In this document: positions 16,781-25,234 of the stretch, in pieces
Numbering within the stretch: the stretch's first letter is position 1
How the letters are laid out: each line of letters begins with the position of its first letter
Source of the DNA: Neobacillus sp. DY30
GTDB lineage: Bacteria > Bacillota > Bacilli > Bacillales > Cytobacillaceae
Reading direction: 5' to 3'
Length of the DNA: 64,000 nt
Assembly: GCF_030123065.1 (NCBI RefSeq)
Contig: NZ_CP126093.1
Coordinates: forward strand, 5,648,001 to 5,712,000
Translations under genes and position numbers: made by a program
Notes under the pieces: generated by a model
The model's input: the letters and a program-made list of their open reading frames with translations, nothing else
What the model was told of the DNA's origin: nothing
The model's database searches: none

Positions 16781-17692
16781 TTAATTCACTTCCTTTTTGC
16801 GGTAAGACATGAAGTATTGGGAAGCTGTCACGAGCAGCATGATAATCCCCATCATAATGGCCATCGAAGAACCAACACCAAGCTGATTCATGCCAAAAAC
16901 GGTATTCTGGATGCTCATTGTCAAACTTGTGGTCGACTGCTCCGGCCCGCCTGCTGTGATGAGCTTTGATTGCCCGTACAAGTTAAAGGACGCAATGACA
17001 GTCATAATAATGATAAAGAAAGCGACATTTTTAATCTGAGGCAATGTGATATAAATAAATTTCTTGAATCCATTGGCCCCATCTAGGTCAGCCGCTTCGT
17101 AAAGACTTGGATCCACTTCATCAAGACCATTGATGAACAACATCATATTGAATCCAATTGTCCACCAAACGGTAGCAATAAGGACGGACACCCAAGCATA
17201 CGGCTGTTCACTAAGCCAATTAATCGGCTTATCCAAGATTCCAATGCTTAGAAAAAGATTATTGATAAAACCGCCATTCTCATTAAAGAGCCATAAAAAG
17301 ATAGCCGATACAGCGGTAACAGAAATCGAATAAGAAACAAAGTAAATGGTCCGGAAAACCGGCTTAAGCTTTGCTGGCAGTTGATCAAGAAGGAGCGCAA
17401 GACCTAAAGCAATGATCACTAACGGAGGAACGCTGATAACGACGAATACTAACGTATTTTTCAAGGCCAGCATAAATGCTTCATTATAGAGAGAGCCGGG
17501 GGTTAAAATATCAATATAGTTTTGCAGCCCGATAAAACCATTATTACCGGAAGAAAGATTCCATTTGTGAAGACTAACCCATACCCCTAAGAGCATCGGT
17601 GCCAGCCAGAATAGAATAAAGCAAAGTATAAATGGGGAAACCATTAGGATTGCCCATGTTTTTGTCGAAGTTCCTTTGTGCATTTTATACAC
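16781..17692 (-). CDS. Sugar ABC transporter permease, MalF/AraP type
   Basis: 303 residues, six membrane segments, with an N-terminal extension and the first helix ILMVSPFILCFILFWLAPML typical of the short MalF-like (CUT1) permeases. The EAA loop is YEAADLDGANGFKKFIYITL. Forms a heterodimeric channel with the product of the next gene. About 100 bp separates it from the binding-protein gene upstream, in the same direction. Confidence 0.9.
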   Translation of the reverse strand: MYKMHKGTSTKTWAILMVSPFILCFILFWLAPMLLGVWVSLHKWNLSSGNNGFIGLQNYIDILTPGSLYNEAFMLALKNTLVFVVISVPPLVIIALGLALLLDQLPAKLKPVFRTIYFVSYSISVTAVSAIFLWLFNENGGFINNLFLSIGILDKPINWLSEQPYAWVSVLIATVWWTIGFNMMLFINGLDEVDPSLYEAADLDGANGFKKFIYITLPQIKNVAFFIIIMTVIASFNLYGQSKLITAGGPEQSTTSLTMSIQNTVFGMNQLGVGSSMAIMMGIIMLLVTASQYFMSYRKKEVN

Positions 17693-17791
17693 CCTCCACT
17701 AAGCAGGGAACGATTGCTCACCCTTAGCTGATTTAGAGTTTCTTAGCATGAATGGCGCAGGAATTCCCACGCCACTCTGCCTTTCACATGA

Positions 17792-19060
17792 TTATTTCGG
17801 TTGAGTCTCAGCAATTTGCTGGGCTTTCTTTGTTGCAGACTGAAGTTCTTTCATTAATTGTTCTTTTGTCAAGTTTTCGGTTGTTACAAGCTTGCTAAAG
17901 ACTTTTTCATTCATATAACGGATTTGTTCACCAAACTGATACACTTGAGGAGGAGCGACATACGAATCAAACTGTAAAGAGTTTTGGTATGCGATTTGAT
18001 ACTTGTCTTTCTCAGCTGTCACTTTTTCAATTGTTTTCAAGTGAACAGGAGCTTGTCCTCCGTCAGCCCAGTTGATCAGATTTTCAGGTGTGTACATATA
18101 TTTAACAAACTCTGCAATACCTTCTTTGACTTCCTCATCTTTTACACTTGCAGAAACAGCAAGCATGTGGGCATTACCATAAGCAGCAGGCTGTTTACCG
18201 ATCTGAGGAATAGGTGCAACCCCAAGGTTATCACCAAACTTTTCTTTCGCTGCCCCATAGAACCAAGGACCTGTAAGCGCAACAGCTGATTGAACTGCTT
18301 TTCCTGATTCTGCTTCTTTCATAAAGGTTTTAAATTCTCCATCAAGACCTAAGCCTGCTGGAGAAACTTTATCTTTCCAAACCATGTCGTGGAAGGTCAT
18401 CAGCGCATCAGCAAATTCAGGCTGTGCAAAGTTCAAGGCATCTCCATCCTTCAGTTCTACACCATTCTGTGCAGCAATCATCAGCATGTAAAACTCCACA
18501 AGACCTGATGATGGAACTCCCATTGCATATAAATCCTTGTTTGTTGCTTGAAGTTCATTATTTAGCTTCAAGATATCCTCATATGTTTTTGGAGCGTCTT
18601 TTACAAATTCTTTGTTATAGAACATGGTTAATGGGTGAATATCTATCGGGAATCCGTATAACTTATCATCTAGTTTTGCAAGGTCCATTCCAGCTTTGTG
18701 GAAATCAGATTCTTTCAGACCTGCTTTTTCGTATAGAGAACCAACATCCTGTATCATTCCATCAAGACGGTACGTTTCCAGGTTATTCCCATGAATGACA
18801 ACTAGGTCATAGTCACCGGATTTGTATTTTGTATAGTGCTCTTTTTCTTGGCTTTCGACGATTTCATACTTATCCTGAGATGCATTGAAGCCATCTGTGA
18901 TTTTTTTCATGTATGCCCCGTCGCCGCCAGTGAAACCGTTGATAAATGAGATTTGAATTTTTCCATCTTTTGACTTTGAGGACGTATTATTACCGCCAGA
19001 GCAAGCGCCTAAAACTAGGACACTAGCAATTAATAAAACTAGCCATTTAAAAGATTTCAT
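17792..19060 (-). CDS. Sugar-binding lipoprotein of the ABC importer (family 1)
   Basis: 422 residues with the lipoprotein signal LVLLIASVLVLGAC (Cys20) followed by a Gly/Ser/Asn linker. The body fits the extracellular solute-binding family 1: ISFINGFTGGDGAYMKKITDGF near the start, YGFPIDIHPLTMFYNKEFV, the ALTGPWFYGAAKEKFG segment and a C-terminal helix bundle. It captures an oligosaccharide and hands it to the two permeases encoded next. The gene is first of the structural genes; a cre-like site and an AT palindrome lie in the 120 bp upstream, after the terminator of the regulator gene, so it has its own promoter. Confidence 0.9.
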   Translation of the reverse strand: MKSFKWLVLLIASVLVLGACSGGNNTSSKSKDGKIQISFINGFTGGDGAYMKKITDGFNASQDKYEIVESQEKEHYTKYKSGDYDLVVIHGNNLETYRLDGMIQDVGSLYEKAGLKESDFHKAGMDLAKLDDKLYGFPIDIHPLTMFYNKEFVKDAPKTYEDILKLNNELQATNKDLYAMGVPSSGLVEFYMLMIAAQNGVELKDGDALNFAQPEFADALMTFHDMVWKDKVSPAGLGLDGEFKTFMKEAESGKAVQSAVALTGPWFYGAAKEKFGDNLGVAPIPQIGKQPAAYGNAHMLAVSASVKDEEVKEGIAEFVKYMYTPENLINWADGGQAPVHLKTIEKVTAEKDKYQIAYQNSLQFDSYVAPPQVYQFGEQIRYMNEKVFSKLVTTENLTKEQLMKELQSATKKAQQIAETQPK

Positions 19061-19091
19061 TCTGTCTTTCCTCCTAGGAAATTATTCTTTT

Positions 19092-19105
19092 ATAAAACGC
19101 TTTCA
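19092..19105 (-). promoter_or_regulatory. Candidate CcpA cre site
   Basis: On the minus strand, TGAAAGCGTTTTAT matches the cre consensus TGWAANCGNTNWCA at 12 of 14 positions. It lies about 32-45 bases before the binding-protein start codon, where CcpA binding would block expression during growth on preferred sugars. Confidence 0.6.
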
Positions 19106-19129
19106 ACTTCTGAAACCATTATTACATAA

Positions 19130-19143
19130 TTTATTATAATAAA
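19130..19143. promoter_or_regulatory. AT palindrome, candidate operator of the sugar regulator
   Basis: TTTATTATAATAAA is a perfect palindrome upstream of the binding-protein gene. A similar one (TATTATATATAATA, 20166-20179) precedes the ArsR-type regulator gene. Shared AT-rich palindromes ahead of both the regulator and its likely target fit ArsR-type operators; the low complexity of the sequence weakens the case. Confidence 0.4.
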
Positions 19144-19180
19144 TCAACTATTTTTATAATAATATTTTATGTTATAAAAA

Positions 19181-19212
19181 AAGACTGATTGGATATAGTT
19201 CCAATCAGTCTT
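19181..19212 (-). terminator. Terminator of the ArsR-type regulator gene
   Basis: Perfect 12-bp stem AAGACTGATTGG / CCAATCAGTCTT with an 8-base loop; on the minus strand it runs into a T-rich stretch. It separates the regulator from the transport genes. Confidence 0.85.
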
Positions 19213-19225
19213 TTCTGGCAGCGGA

Positions 19226-20143
19226 TTATTCCCCTGCAGCATATTGAATTTTCATGATCAATCCTTGTTCATAGTTTCCGAACTTCGAGCCAAATATATT
19301 GATTCCGCCCGGATTTTTGGCGTCTTTTTTGACTCCAAGCTGCAGCGAAATATAAGGCTTTTCTTGTAGTTTTAAATCCTCAATCGTCACAGAAGAAATT
19401 TTCATACCATCAATAAAACTGCCTTCATGGTTTATTTTCCAATATTTCAATAAACCATACTGAGTATTGTGAGTTTCCCACCAGGCTGGAGTTAAAAATC
19501 CCCTCTCTCCCCCAAAGTCCCCAGGACTCGTCCAATAACCAATTTCCTTCCCGTTAATCCAACAGGTGATATCAGAGGGCCAGTCTAAATTATGATAAGG
19601 AGCTTCCGAACATAATTCAATAGAGAAACTCAGCTCATCAACCCTTGCCCCGTAAGGAATTCTGTTCGGGAAGTGGTACTCAATGTAACCGGAACGAAAC
19701 CAAATCAGCTGGGCATTTTTCCGTTCTGGCTCGTAAAAGGAACGGGGATCATCAAGGATATGGATAATCCCCGTTTCACTGAGCAGGCCGCAGGTCGATT
19801 CAATTTCACACTGCACATATTCGCCAATCTCAAGCTCGAAGGTTAACACATCTTCCTTCGCACCCTCTTTTTCCTCAAGGTCAATAATGATTCGGTCATA
19901 GCGCTTAGAACTCACTTTCTGATTCCCTCGGCCAGGAACAATCTCTGTAGTGATCAAACCTGTTTCCTCCAACTTCCGTACATTCACTGCCGTCGAAGAG
20001 AACGGGATGTTCAACAACTCAGAAAGCTCATTCACATTTTTAGGACCGCCTGTTAAGGATCTGATTATTTCCATCCGGTGTTCATTCGCAAGCGCTTTAC
20101 AAATCTCAATCGCTTCTTGTAATGTTAACTGTAATGTTCGCAC
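19226..20143 (-). CDS. ArsR-type regulator with a large C-terminal sensor-like domain
   Basis: 305 residues. Residues about 8-80 form an ArsR winged helix (ICKALANEHRMEIIRSLTGG, then NVNELSELLNIPFSSTAVNV and a wing ending ITTEIVPGRGNQKV). The metal-binding ELCVCD motif of metal sensors is missing. The remaining ~220 residues are rich in beta strands and aromatics (WFRSGYIEYHFPNRIPYGAR, ITCWINGKEIGYWTSPGDFG) and look like a jelly-roll carbohydrate-binding domain. It stands upstream of a sugar importer and two glycosidases, so it is probably a sugar-responsive repressor of that operon. GTG start at 20143 with a GGGAG site. Confidence 0.78.
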   Translation of the reverse strand: MRTLQLTLQEAIEICKALANEHRMEIIRSLTGGPKNVNELSELLNIPFSSTAVNVRKLEETGLITTEIVPGRGNQKVSSKRYDRIIIDLEEKEGAKEDVLTFELEIGEYVQCEIESTCGLLSETGIIHILDDPRSFYEPERKNAQLIWFRSGYIEYHFPNRIPYGARVDELSFSIELCSEAPYHNLDWPSDITCWINGKEIGYWTSPGDFGGERGFLTPAWWETHNTQYGLLKYWKINHEGSFIDGMKISSVTIEDLKLQEKPYISLQLGVKKDAKNPGGINIFGSKFGNYEQGLIMKIQYAAGE

Positions 20144-20165
20144 ATCGATCTCCCTTTTATTACAC

Positions 20166-20179
20166 TATTATATATAATA
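20166..20179. promoter_or_regulatory. AT palindrome upstream of the ArsR-type gene
   Basis: TATTATATATAATA, a perfect 14-bp palindrome about 23 bp upstream of the regulator start codon. Candidate autoregulatory site, compare 19130-19143. Confidence 0.35.
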
Positions 20180-20243
20180 AAATACAGGAAAATGCATTTT
20201 TCTGCAACTTTTATTGTAAAAAAGTGTTTCCATGGGTTTCTTT

Positions 20244-20306
20244 GGGGACGGTTCTCATGGTTTTTTTATGTTTAAATTTGACAAAAAAGCCAACAGAACC
20301 GTCCCC
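20244..20306. repeat. Inverted-repeat element GGGGACGGTTCT ... AGAACCGTCCCC
   Basis: Perfect 12-bp inverted arms at 20244-20255 and 20295-20306, each followed inward by a short T-rich or A-rich stretch. Related arms occur at 23054-23069 and 57193-57239. The layout resembles REP or short MITE-type elements of Bacillaceae genomes. Confidence 0.65.
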
Positions 20307-20328
20307 ATTGACTTGACTTAGGCTATGC

Positions 20329-21257
20329 TTAAAAAGTAAGTTCCTTCATATAAACCGCAGTTTGTGAATGGGGGCTCATTCCCACTTGTTGGTATAAGCG
20401 GTTGGCATTGGTTAGGCTATCAGAATCTACATATAAAAGAATCGTTTTTTGATTACGTTGGTATGCGGCGCTAAATGCATGAAGCAGTAGCGCCTTCCCG
20501 ATTCCATGTTTTCGATAATTACGTTTAACGCCTAGTAAATCAATAAATAATCCATCATCCTGCATTCTGCACATGAGGAATCCTACTGCTTTAGAATCCT
20601 CCCATACTAGAAACCAAAGACTTGGATCGTACCCGTCTCCCCTTTTTTGAGAAATCCATGTGGAGTAGTCCTTCTTGGTATAACCCCATGAATCCCGGAA
20701 GGTTTCATCGTATAGTGAGAATAGGGTTTCTTCATCATGATCGGGTTGAAAAGGCCGTATTGTCATCCCCTGTAATTGAGGCTGGTCTGGCTGCTCTTCT
20801 AACTTAATTTTCATCCGTTCATATAGCCTGCTGAATTGGTATCCCCTCTTCTCAATCAAGTTTCTAGCTCCACTATTGGTAAAAGCAATTTGGTTCATTA
20901 ACCTTTGCTCTTCCTTTTTCCCTTTAGCTAGAACATAGGCTCGCTCCTCAACTTTCGTAAGCAATAAGGAACCAATACCTTGATTTTTATGCTGTGGGTG
21001 GACAAACACACACGTATCCATTCTATTTAAACCGGTTACCTCAACAAAACCATACCCAATGATTCGTCCTTCGCAGAAACGGCAATCCATGCATCACTGT
21101 CAATTGGAATAGTTCTCCACATATCCAGTACATCCGATAACGTAATATCCGGTTCACCAATATCCTCAATATCACATAATGCTACCAAATCCGAAATGGC
21201 TTGCGCGTCATCTACTGTCGGATGTTTTATCGTAAACTTCTCTCTTTCTTTTACCAT
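20329..21257 (-). pseudogene. Double-domain GNAT acetyltransferase, frameshifted
   Basis: Two overlapping frames (21036-21257 and 20329-21090) together encode one protein of about 305 residues. The N-terminal frame carries MVKEREKFTIKHPTVDD and ends shortly after DSDAWIAVS. The next frame continues with EGRIIGYGFVEVTGLNRMDT, exactly where a GNAT domain would continue. The rest has two acetyl-CoA-binding signatures, HPQHKNQGIGSLLL and RNYRKHGIGKALLL, so the intact protein is a tandem GNAT. A single-base loss near 21070 explains the break. Whether the frameshift is real or a sequencing error cannot be told here. A GGAGAGG site precedes the start at 21257. Confidence 0.75.
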
Positions 21258-21542
21258 TTAAACCTCTCCCCTTGACTAATCTGTTCAAACCTTAATTAGA
21301 ATCCACTTCGATATATATGGATTTTCCTATGAAAATATCCCTTGGCAAAATCTATTATAAAAAAATATGAATTCTTTAAACACCTCATAGGTAAAAACTG
21401 TTACCGACATTTTTCAAAAAAGTTCGGTACACAAAACAGGGATAATTTATTTTTTGGTATTGCGTTTGCACTGGTAACCTTTCTCCATGTGGTTATTGTT
21501 GAGCTTGCTCCCATATCTAGAAGTTATAAAAATAAACTAGTA

Positions 21543-21580
21543 AAAGGGCTTGGATCTCAGTATCCAAGCCCTTTCTATTT
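21543..21580 (+). terminator. Rightward terminator without an assigned gene
   Basis: Perfect 13-bp stem AAAGGGCTTGGAT / ATCCAAGCCCTTT with a 6-base loop and TCTATTT after it. It lies inside a 96-codon rightward open frame (21342-21632) that therefore is unlikely to be translated to its end; the transcript it stops is unidentified. Confidence 0.75.
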
Positions 21581-21737
21581 ATTCATTTGGCTATGTTATA
21601 TGATTGTTGAGTTCATTGTGCTTGATAAATAATCGGAAAAATTCCACTAAATTGGGAAATACCCATATTCCCTAAAAAACAAAGGGGATTTTTTCCAGTT
21701 ATATGATCCAAATCTTTGGATTTTGGCTTAATTTGAG

Positions 21738-21815
21738 CAGTTAACCGGAATATCTCCGTTTATATCTGCTTCTTAAGCTTACCCTGTTTACATTAACCGG
21801 AAATTCTCCGCCTAT
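21738..21815. repeat. Two copies of the TTAACCGGAAATTCTCCG element
   Basis: TTAACCGGAATATCTCCG (about 21739) and TTAACCGGAAATTCTCCG (about 21791), spaced 52 bp; an inverted third copy lies at 9196. Their AT-rich flanks are not similar. Confidence 0.6.
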
Positions 21816-21887
21816 GAATGAATTCTTACACCTGCACGAAAATCAACAATAAATAATAACAGAGCCATTCATTATTTGTTGCTTTAT

Positions 21888-22313
21888 TTATCGTGCTGTT
21901 TCCTCTGCATACTTTTTGAAATTATTTAGAATAGCCTGCCATCCTTGTTGTTGTAACTCAATGGAATTTTCAGTTTCTGCATCAAACGTTTCGATGACAT
22001 TGGTTACGTTATCTTGACCTCTAAACGTAATCGTCACTTTTCTTCCATCTTCCAGTGAATACGCAATAAGCTCATGTAATCTCACTTCGTCATAGACTCC
22101 TCCAAAATCAAAACCAAAACTGCCATCTTTGGCTTCCATTCTGGAAAGGAATTTCCCGCCTGCCCTTAAATCATTCTCAGCATGGGGTGTATGCCAATCC
22201 TCTGAAGCTGTGTTCCACTTCGTGATATGAGATGGCTCAGTCCAATATTCCCATACCTTTTCAACGGGTGCTTGAACAATTGTTTCAACTGTAATCTTTT
22301 TAAATGCTTCCAT
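21888..22313 (-). CDS. SRPBCC / AHSA1-like ligand-binding protein (copy 2)
   Basis: 141-residue paralogue of the protein at 1502-1927, same length, with KKITVETIVQAP, VWEYWTEPSHITKWN and GWQAILNNFKKYAEE. About 24 residues differ, mostly conservative and concentrated in the last third, which suggests both copies are still under selection. The start is set at 22313 by the GAGGCGG-type site shared with copy 1; an in-frame ATG 48 bases earlier has no support. The upstream ~115 bp is duplicated as well. No terminator like that of copy 1 follows. Confidence 0.85.
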   Translation of the reverse strand: MEAFKKITVETIVQAPVEKVWEYWTEPSHITKWNTASEDWHTPHAENDLRAGGKFLSRMEAKDGSFGFDFGGVYDEVRLHELIAYSLEDGRKVTITFRGQDNVTNVIETFDAETENSIELQQQGWQAILNNFKKYAEETAR

Positions 22314-22430
22314 TCCTTTACCGCCTCTCTTAATACAACTATTTAAAGCGAGTATCCCCATAGATGCCTGGATAAATTATAGATTATTTCGAATAGTTAC
22401 GCTACTTACATTCTATCCATTTAATCGTAA
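22314..22430. repeat. Upstream region duplicated with the SRPBCC gene (copy 2)
   Basis: Close match to 1928-2045, including the conserved ATAAATTATAGATTATTT block. Between this block and 22700 no gene could be supported. Confidence 0.75.
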
Positions 22431-22699
22431 ATTTAATTTCTAAATATTCAAAGTTTTATGGTAAAATTATACTAAAGTAGGCACAATAAAGCTCCATTTC
22501 GAGTCAGGTTCATTTTTCACTGCTATTCTTTGTGCAAAAGGACTTTTAAAAACAATCCCTTTATCTAGTTTTTCCCCTAGTATGTTCGTTCTATTTGTCA
22601 TAATGATTAACGTTTTGTAACTTTGGTACATAGACAGAAGGTTTCTAAAGTGAAACACAATGCATTAGCTGAACTAACGTTTTAATCATTCAAAGGGAG

Positions 22700-22810
22700 T
22701 TGATCTATCTGAATTTTAAATCCATCCTTTGTTTCTTTCGCAGACGACATAAGTACAGTTATTACACAAGTAAATGCATCAGATGTGGAAAGAGTAGTAA
22801 ATCTATGTAA
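22700..22810 (+). CDS. Small cysteine-containing protein, possible mini zinc ribbon
   Basis: A 36-codon frame too short for most gene callers: NFKSILCFFRRRHKYSYY then TSKCIRCGKSSKSM. The CIRCGK knuckle and basic composition resemble half of a zinc ribbon. A strong terminator begins on the base after the stop, which supports a real short gene. The start is uncertain: GGGAG at 22695 directly touches the TTG at 22700 and lies nine bases before an in-frame CTG at 22709. Confidence 0.45.
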   Translation: MIYLNFKSILCFFRRRHKYSYYTSKCIRCGKSSKSM

Positions 22811-22835
22811 AAAGAGCCCTTTGGCTCTTTTTTTG
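22809..22835 (+). terminator. Intrinsic terminator
   Basis: Stem AAAGAGCC / GGCTCTTT with a 4-base loop, then TTTT; starts immediately after the small cysteine-containing frame. Confidence 0.85.
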
Positions 22836-22931
22836 CTGCATCATTCTAATATCCTAATAAACTGTTAGTCATCTCGACAATTTTTTTACTACCAATAACC
22901 GGAAAACGCAGTATGAACAACACTTATCGTG

Positions 22932-23015
22932 AATCTAATCAAACGATTGTTTAAACAGCGCCTGAACCCCTATGATTGTTGAGTTTCTGCATGAAACAAG
23001 GAGTAAAATTTGTCT
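22932..23015. repeat. Degenerate copy of the palindrome-headed repeat
   Basis: AATCTAATCAAACGATTGTTTAAAC followed by CGCCTGAACCCCTA resembles the head of the repeat at 8845 and 63048. The TGTCGA end is not preserved, so this copy is uncertain. Confidence 0.35.
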
Positions 23016-23045
23016 TATACCGCGGTTTCAAAATGGGGAAATCTG

Positions 23046-23070
23046 AAAAAAAACCGCCAGAACCGTCCCC
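23046..23070. repeat. REP-like arm downstream of the histidine kinase gene
   Basis: An A run followed by CCGCCAGAACCGTCCCC. The 16-mer CCGCCAGAACCGTCCC is identical at 57224-57239. Confidence 0.7.
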
Positions 23071-23085
23071 AAGATTCACCCATGA

Positions 23086-24291
23086 TTACGAAGCTGGAAT
23101 ACGTATCATAACGGTAGTACCCCGACCTATAGAGGATTGGAAGTCAATTGTCCCATTAAATTTTTCCACAATGTTAAAGCAAATCATCATTCCTAATCCG
23201 GTTCCTTTACTTTTTAATGAATAAAAAGGAGTACCTAAAAATGCAACTTCTGCTTCTGACATTCCTCTCCCATAATCAATTACTTGAATCACAACAAAAT
23301 CTTTCTCCCTTCCAGCTGTCACAAAAACTGGATCACCAAAATGGGAAGCCTCGATTGCGTTTTTAATAAGATTGATGAGTAATTGTTTAAACTCTATGGT
23401 ATTAGCCGAGATCATACAATCTTCCGTTACGTTTAGTTCTATCCGATTATCATGTAAAAGTCCATATGAATGAAGCAAATCGGTTACACTCCGGAGAACA
23501 AGCTTCACATCGACATTTTCAGTTACATTCTCTTTATCTGGTTTCGCAACCGATAAAAATTGTGAAATAACCTCTTCAGCCGTATTTAATTCATCTATCA
23601 TCAGAGTAAAATGCCCTTTTTGAATATGGCTAAAGGAAGAATCCTTCTCATATACCTGCAAGAACCCTTTCACAACGGTAAGAGGATTTCTAATTTCATG
23701 TGCAACCGCAGCTGCAAGCTGACCGGTTGTCTTCAATCGCTCAGAATGTTGGATTTGTTCATAATAGATTTGTAGTTTCTTAATCCTTCCATTTGTTAAA
23801 TAAAAAATAAAGTAGACAATAATTTGACTCGCAACAAAGTTAAAGAAATTTCCTATTAGGTCCTCTTCTATAAAGGGGTATTGCAGTCCATCAGTCAACA
23901 CAATATATCCAAATATAATGATTATTGATATACCGTTTAAGAACAAGGAAAAATAAAAAAGCTTTGAATCAAAATAAAGAATAGAAAGTGCTGGGAGAAA
24001 ACATAAAAATACAAAAGTGGAAGATGTTTCAGGATAAAAAAGGAATAGCGTATAAAAGTAAACGGATGCAACAATTATAATGGTCAATCTTAGAACCGCA
24101 GTACCATTCTTAGGATAAAGCAGTAAACATATAGACAGGATGAACACTAGTATCAAGTGGGCTATGTAAACAACTCCAAATTCTCCAAAACGTGGATTAT
24201 CAATAAACAAACCAGATATCATAATAGCGATTACTATCCATACAACAATATAATAGATTTTTTCATTTAGGTTATTCGTAATCTCTTTCAT
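23086..24291 (-). CDS. Membrane sensor histidine kinase, KinB-like orphan
   Basis: 401 residues. About six hydrophobic segments fill residues 1-170; there is no extracellular sensor domain. A short linker leads to the dimerisation/phosphoacceptor helix with AHEIRNPLT (His198). The HATPase has the N box NLIKNAIEAS, G1 DYGRGM, F box FYSLKSKG and G2 GTGLGM. This is the layout of sporulation kinases such as KinB, which feed the Spo0A phosphorelay. No response regulator is adjacent, in keeping with an orphan kinase. AAGGGG precedes the ATG. Its stop lies 16 bp from a REP-like arm, and its first codons plus leader are duplicated at 57036-57145. Confidence 0.85.
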   Translation of the reverse strand: MKEITNNLNEKIYYIVVWIVIAIMISGLFIDNPRFGEFGVVYIAHLILVFILSICLLLYPKNGTAVLRLTIIIVASVYFYTLFLFYPETSSTFVFLCFLPALSILYFDSKLFYFSLFLNGISIIIIFGYIVLTDGLQYPFIEEDLIGNFFNFVASQIIVYFIFYLTNGRIKKLQIYYEQIQHSERLKTTGQLAAAVAHEIRNPLTVVKGFLQVYEKDSSFSHIQKGHFTLMIDELNTAEEVISQFLSVAKPDKENVTENVDVKLVLRSVTDLLHSYGLLHDNRIELNVTEDCMISANTIEFKQLLINLIKNAIEASHFGDPVFVTAGREKDFVVIQVIDYGRGMSEAEVAFLGTPFYSLKSKGTGLGMMICFNIVEKFNGTIDFQSSIGRGTTVMIRIPAS

Positions 24292-24365
24292 ACAAACCCC
24301 TTTTATAAAAGTCTAAAATGTACACTCTAAAATATACCATTTTTAGATATAAAAAGGGAATGCCA
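24269..24365. repeat. Kinase 5' end and leader, duplicated at 57036-57145
   Basis: AGGTTATTCGTAATCTCTTT and the following CAT (the first codons of the kinase, minus strand) and the adjoining leader with CACTCTAAAATAT and TATAAAAAGGGAATGCC recur at 57036-57145. Just beyond, 24370-24430 has GGTTCTG and an AAAAAAAGCCACC stretch like a decayed REP-like element. Confidence 0.75.
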
Positions 24366-24519
24366 AAGGGAGGTTCTGATCGATGTCATTACGGGTAAAC
24401 CTGGTCAAAAAAAGCCACCTAAACCATGGTACTGATTAGGTTCCTAACAACCTATTAAAATAGTTCTTTAAATCAATCTTTTTCACTTAAAAGTAGTAAA
24501 AAGAAGTCGAAATGTGAAT

Positions 24520-24900
24520 AGGGAATGAGATACCTTGTGTAATGGCAGCGGAGATTACGTTTCTTTGAGAATCATGGAATGAATAGGGCGATTGTTTCAG
24601 GAAAGCAGGGCTTGTGCGGGAAATGGGGTTGAAGAAGGAGAATATAGTAATAGCTGCGTGATTTGATCTTAATAAAAACCCTTCTATTCCATTTTTAATG
24701 AAGGCCACAAAGCCCTTAGGTGTTTCCATAAAATACTTACCGGAATCGACCAAGGAAAAATTCAATTAGACAATTATGAAAAAGAGATACTGGATACAGA
24801 GTTGAAGAATATCATTGAAAATGCTGTGAATGATGGAATAGATAAAAGACGATTTTAAAGAATATATAAACTATATCAAATTTAAAATTTGGGAGAAAAA
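24520..24900 (+). pseudogene. Decayed sinR-like gene
   Basis: Remnant of a SinR-type regulator with several frameshifts and stops. Recognisable parts are DLNKNPSIPFLMKATKPLGV (compare NLQANPSIQFLEKISSVLGV in the gene at 26658), then ILDTELKNIIENAVNDGIDK and, in the next frame, DFKEYINYIKFKIWEKNQL. The latter two match the C-terminal SinI-binding half of the intact protein at 55084 (DEEWRALIQKAINNGMSK, DDFKNYLDYIRFTKW). The DNA-binding N-terminus is barely recognisable. The opposite-strand frame 24487-24765 is not a gene. The 5' boundary is approximate. Confidence 0.7.
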
Positions 24901-25120
24901 TCAACTATAGAACTATACGTTTCTATCATTTGACAGTATTTTCAAATTACTGTCGAACTTTTTGTCACGGTTTTTGTTCGTATATTGATACGCTTATAGT
25001 ACGATTGTAATAATAAATAAGACTAACAATCTAGTTCTCGGTTGATGAGAAGCAGAATAATATGATTAAATTTCACTTCTAGTGTTAGGAATATTGTGCA
25101 TTTTTTGGAGGGTAAATTTG

Positions 25121-25234
25121 ATGACTATTACGCTGGATAAAGAATGGGTCGCTCTTATTAAGAAGGCTTTAGAGTTAGGAATATCCGTTGAAGAAATTAG
25201 GGATTTTTTGAGAAACAACCAAGTATCGGAGTAA
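25121..25234 (+). CDS. SinI-like anti-repressor (37 residues)
   Basis: A short intact frame, TITLDKEWVALIKKALELGI then SVEEIRDFLRNN. This is the SinI dimerisation motif, also found in the C-terminus of SinR. SinI-type proteins bind SinR through this helical hairpin and remove it from DNA. GGAGGG lies 9 bases before the ATG. It follows the decayed sinR-like remnant by about 220 bp, so it has outlived its partner gene and may act on the remaining SinR-like proteins in trans. It is below the length limit of most gene callers. Confidence 0.75.
   Translation: MTITLDKEWVALIKKALELGISVEEIRDFLRNNQVSE

Noticed and set aside
21342-21632. Rightward 96-codon frame with a hydrophobic middle
   Set aside because: A strong rightward terminator hairpin lies inside it (21543-21580) and no ribosome site precedes it. 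A shorter unknown product cannot be excluded.
22467-22658. Leftward 63-codon frame
   Set aside because: No ribosome site, no recognisable protein pattern, and located in decayed intergenic DNA.
24487-24765. Leftward 92-codon frame
   Set aside because: It is antisense to the decayed sinR-like gene, whose plus-strand fragments align with intact SinR-type proteins.
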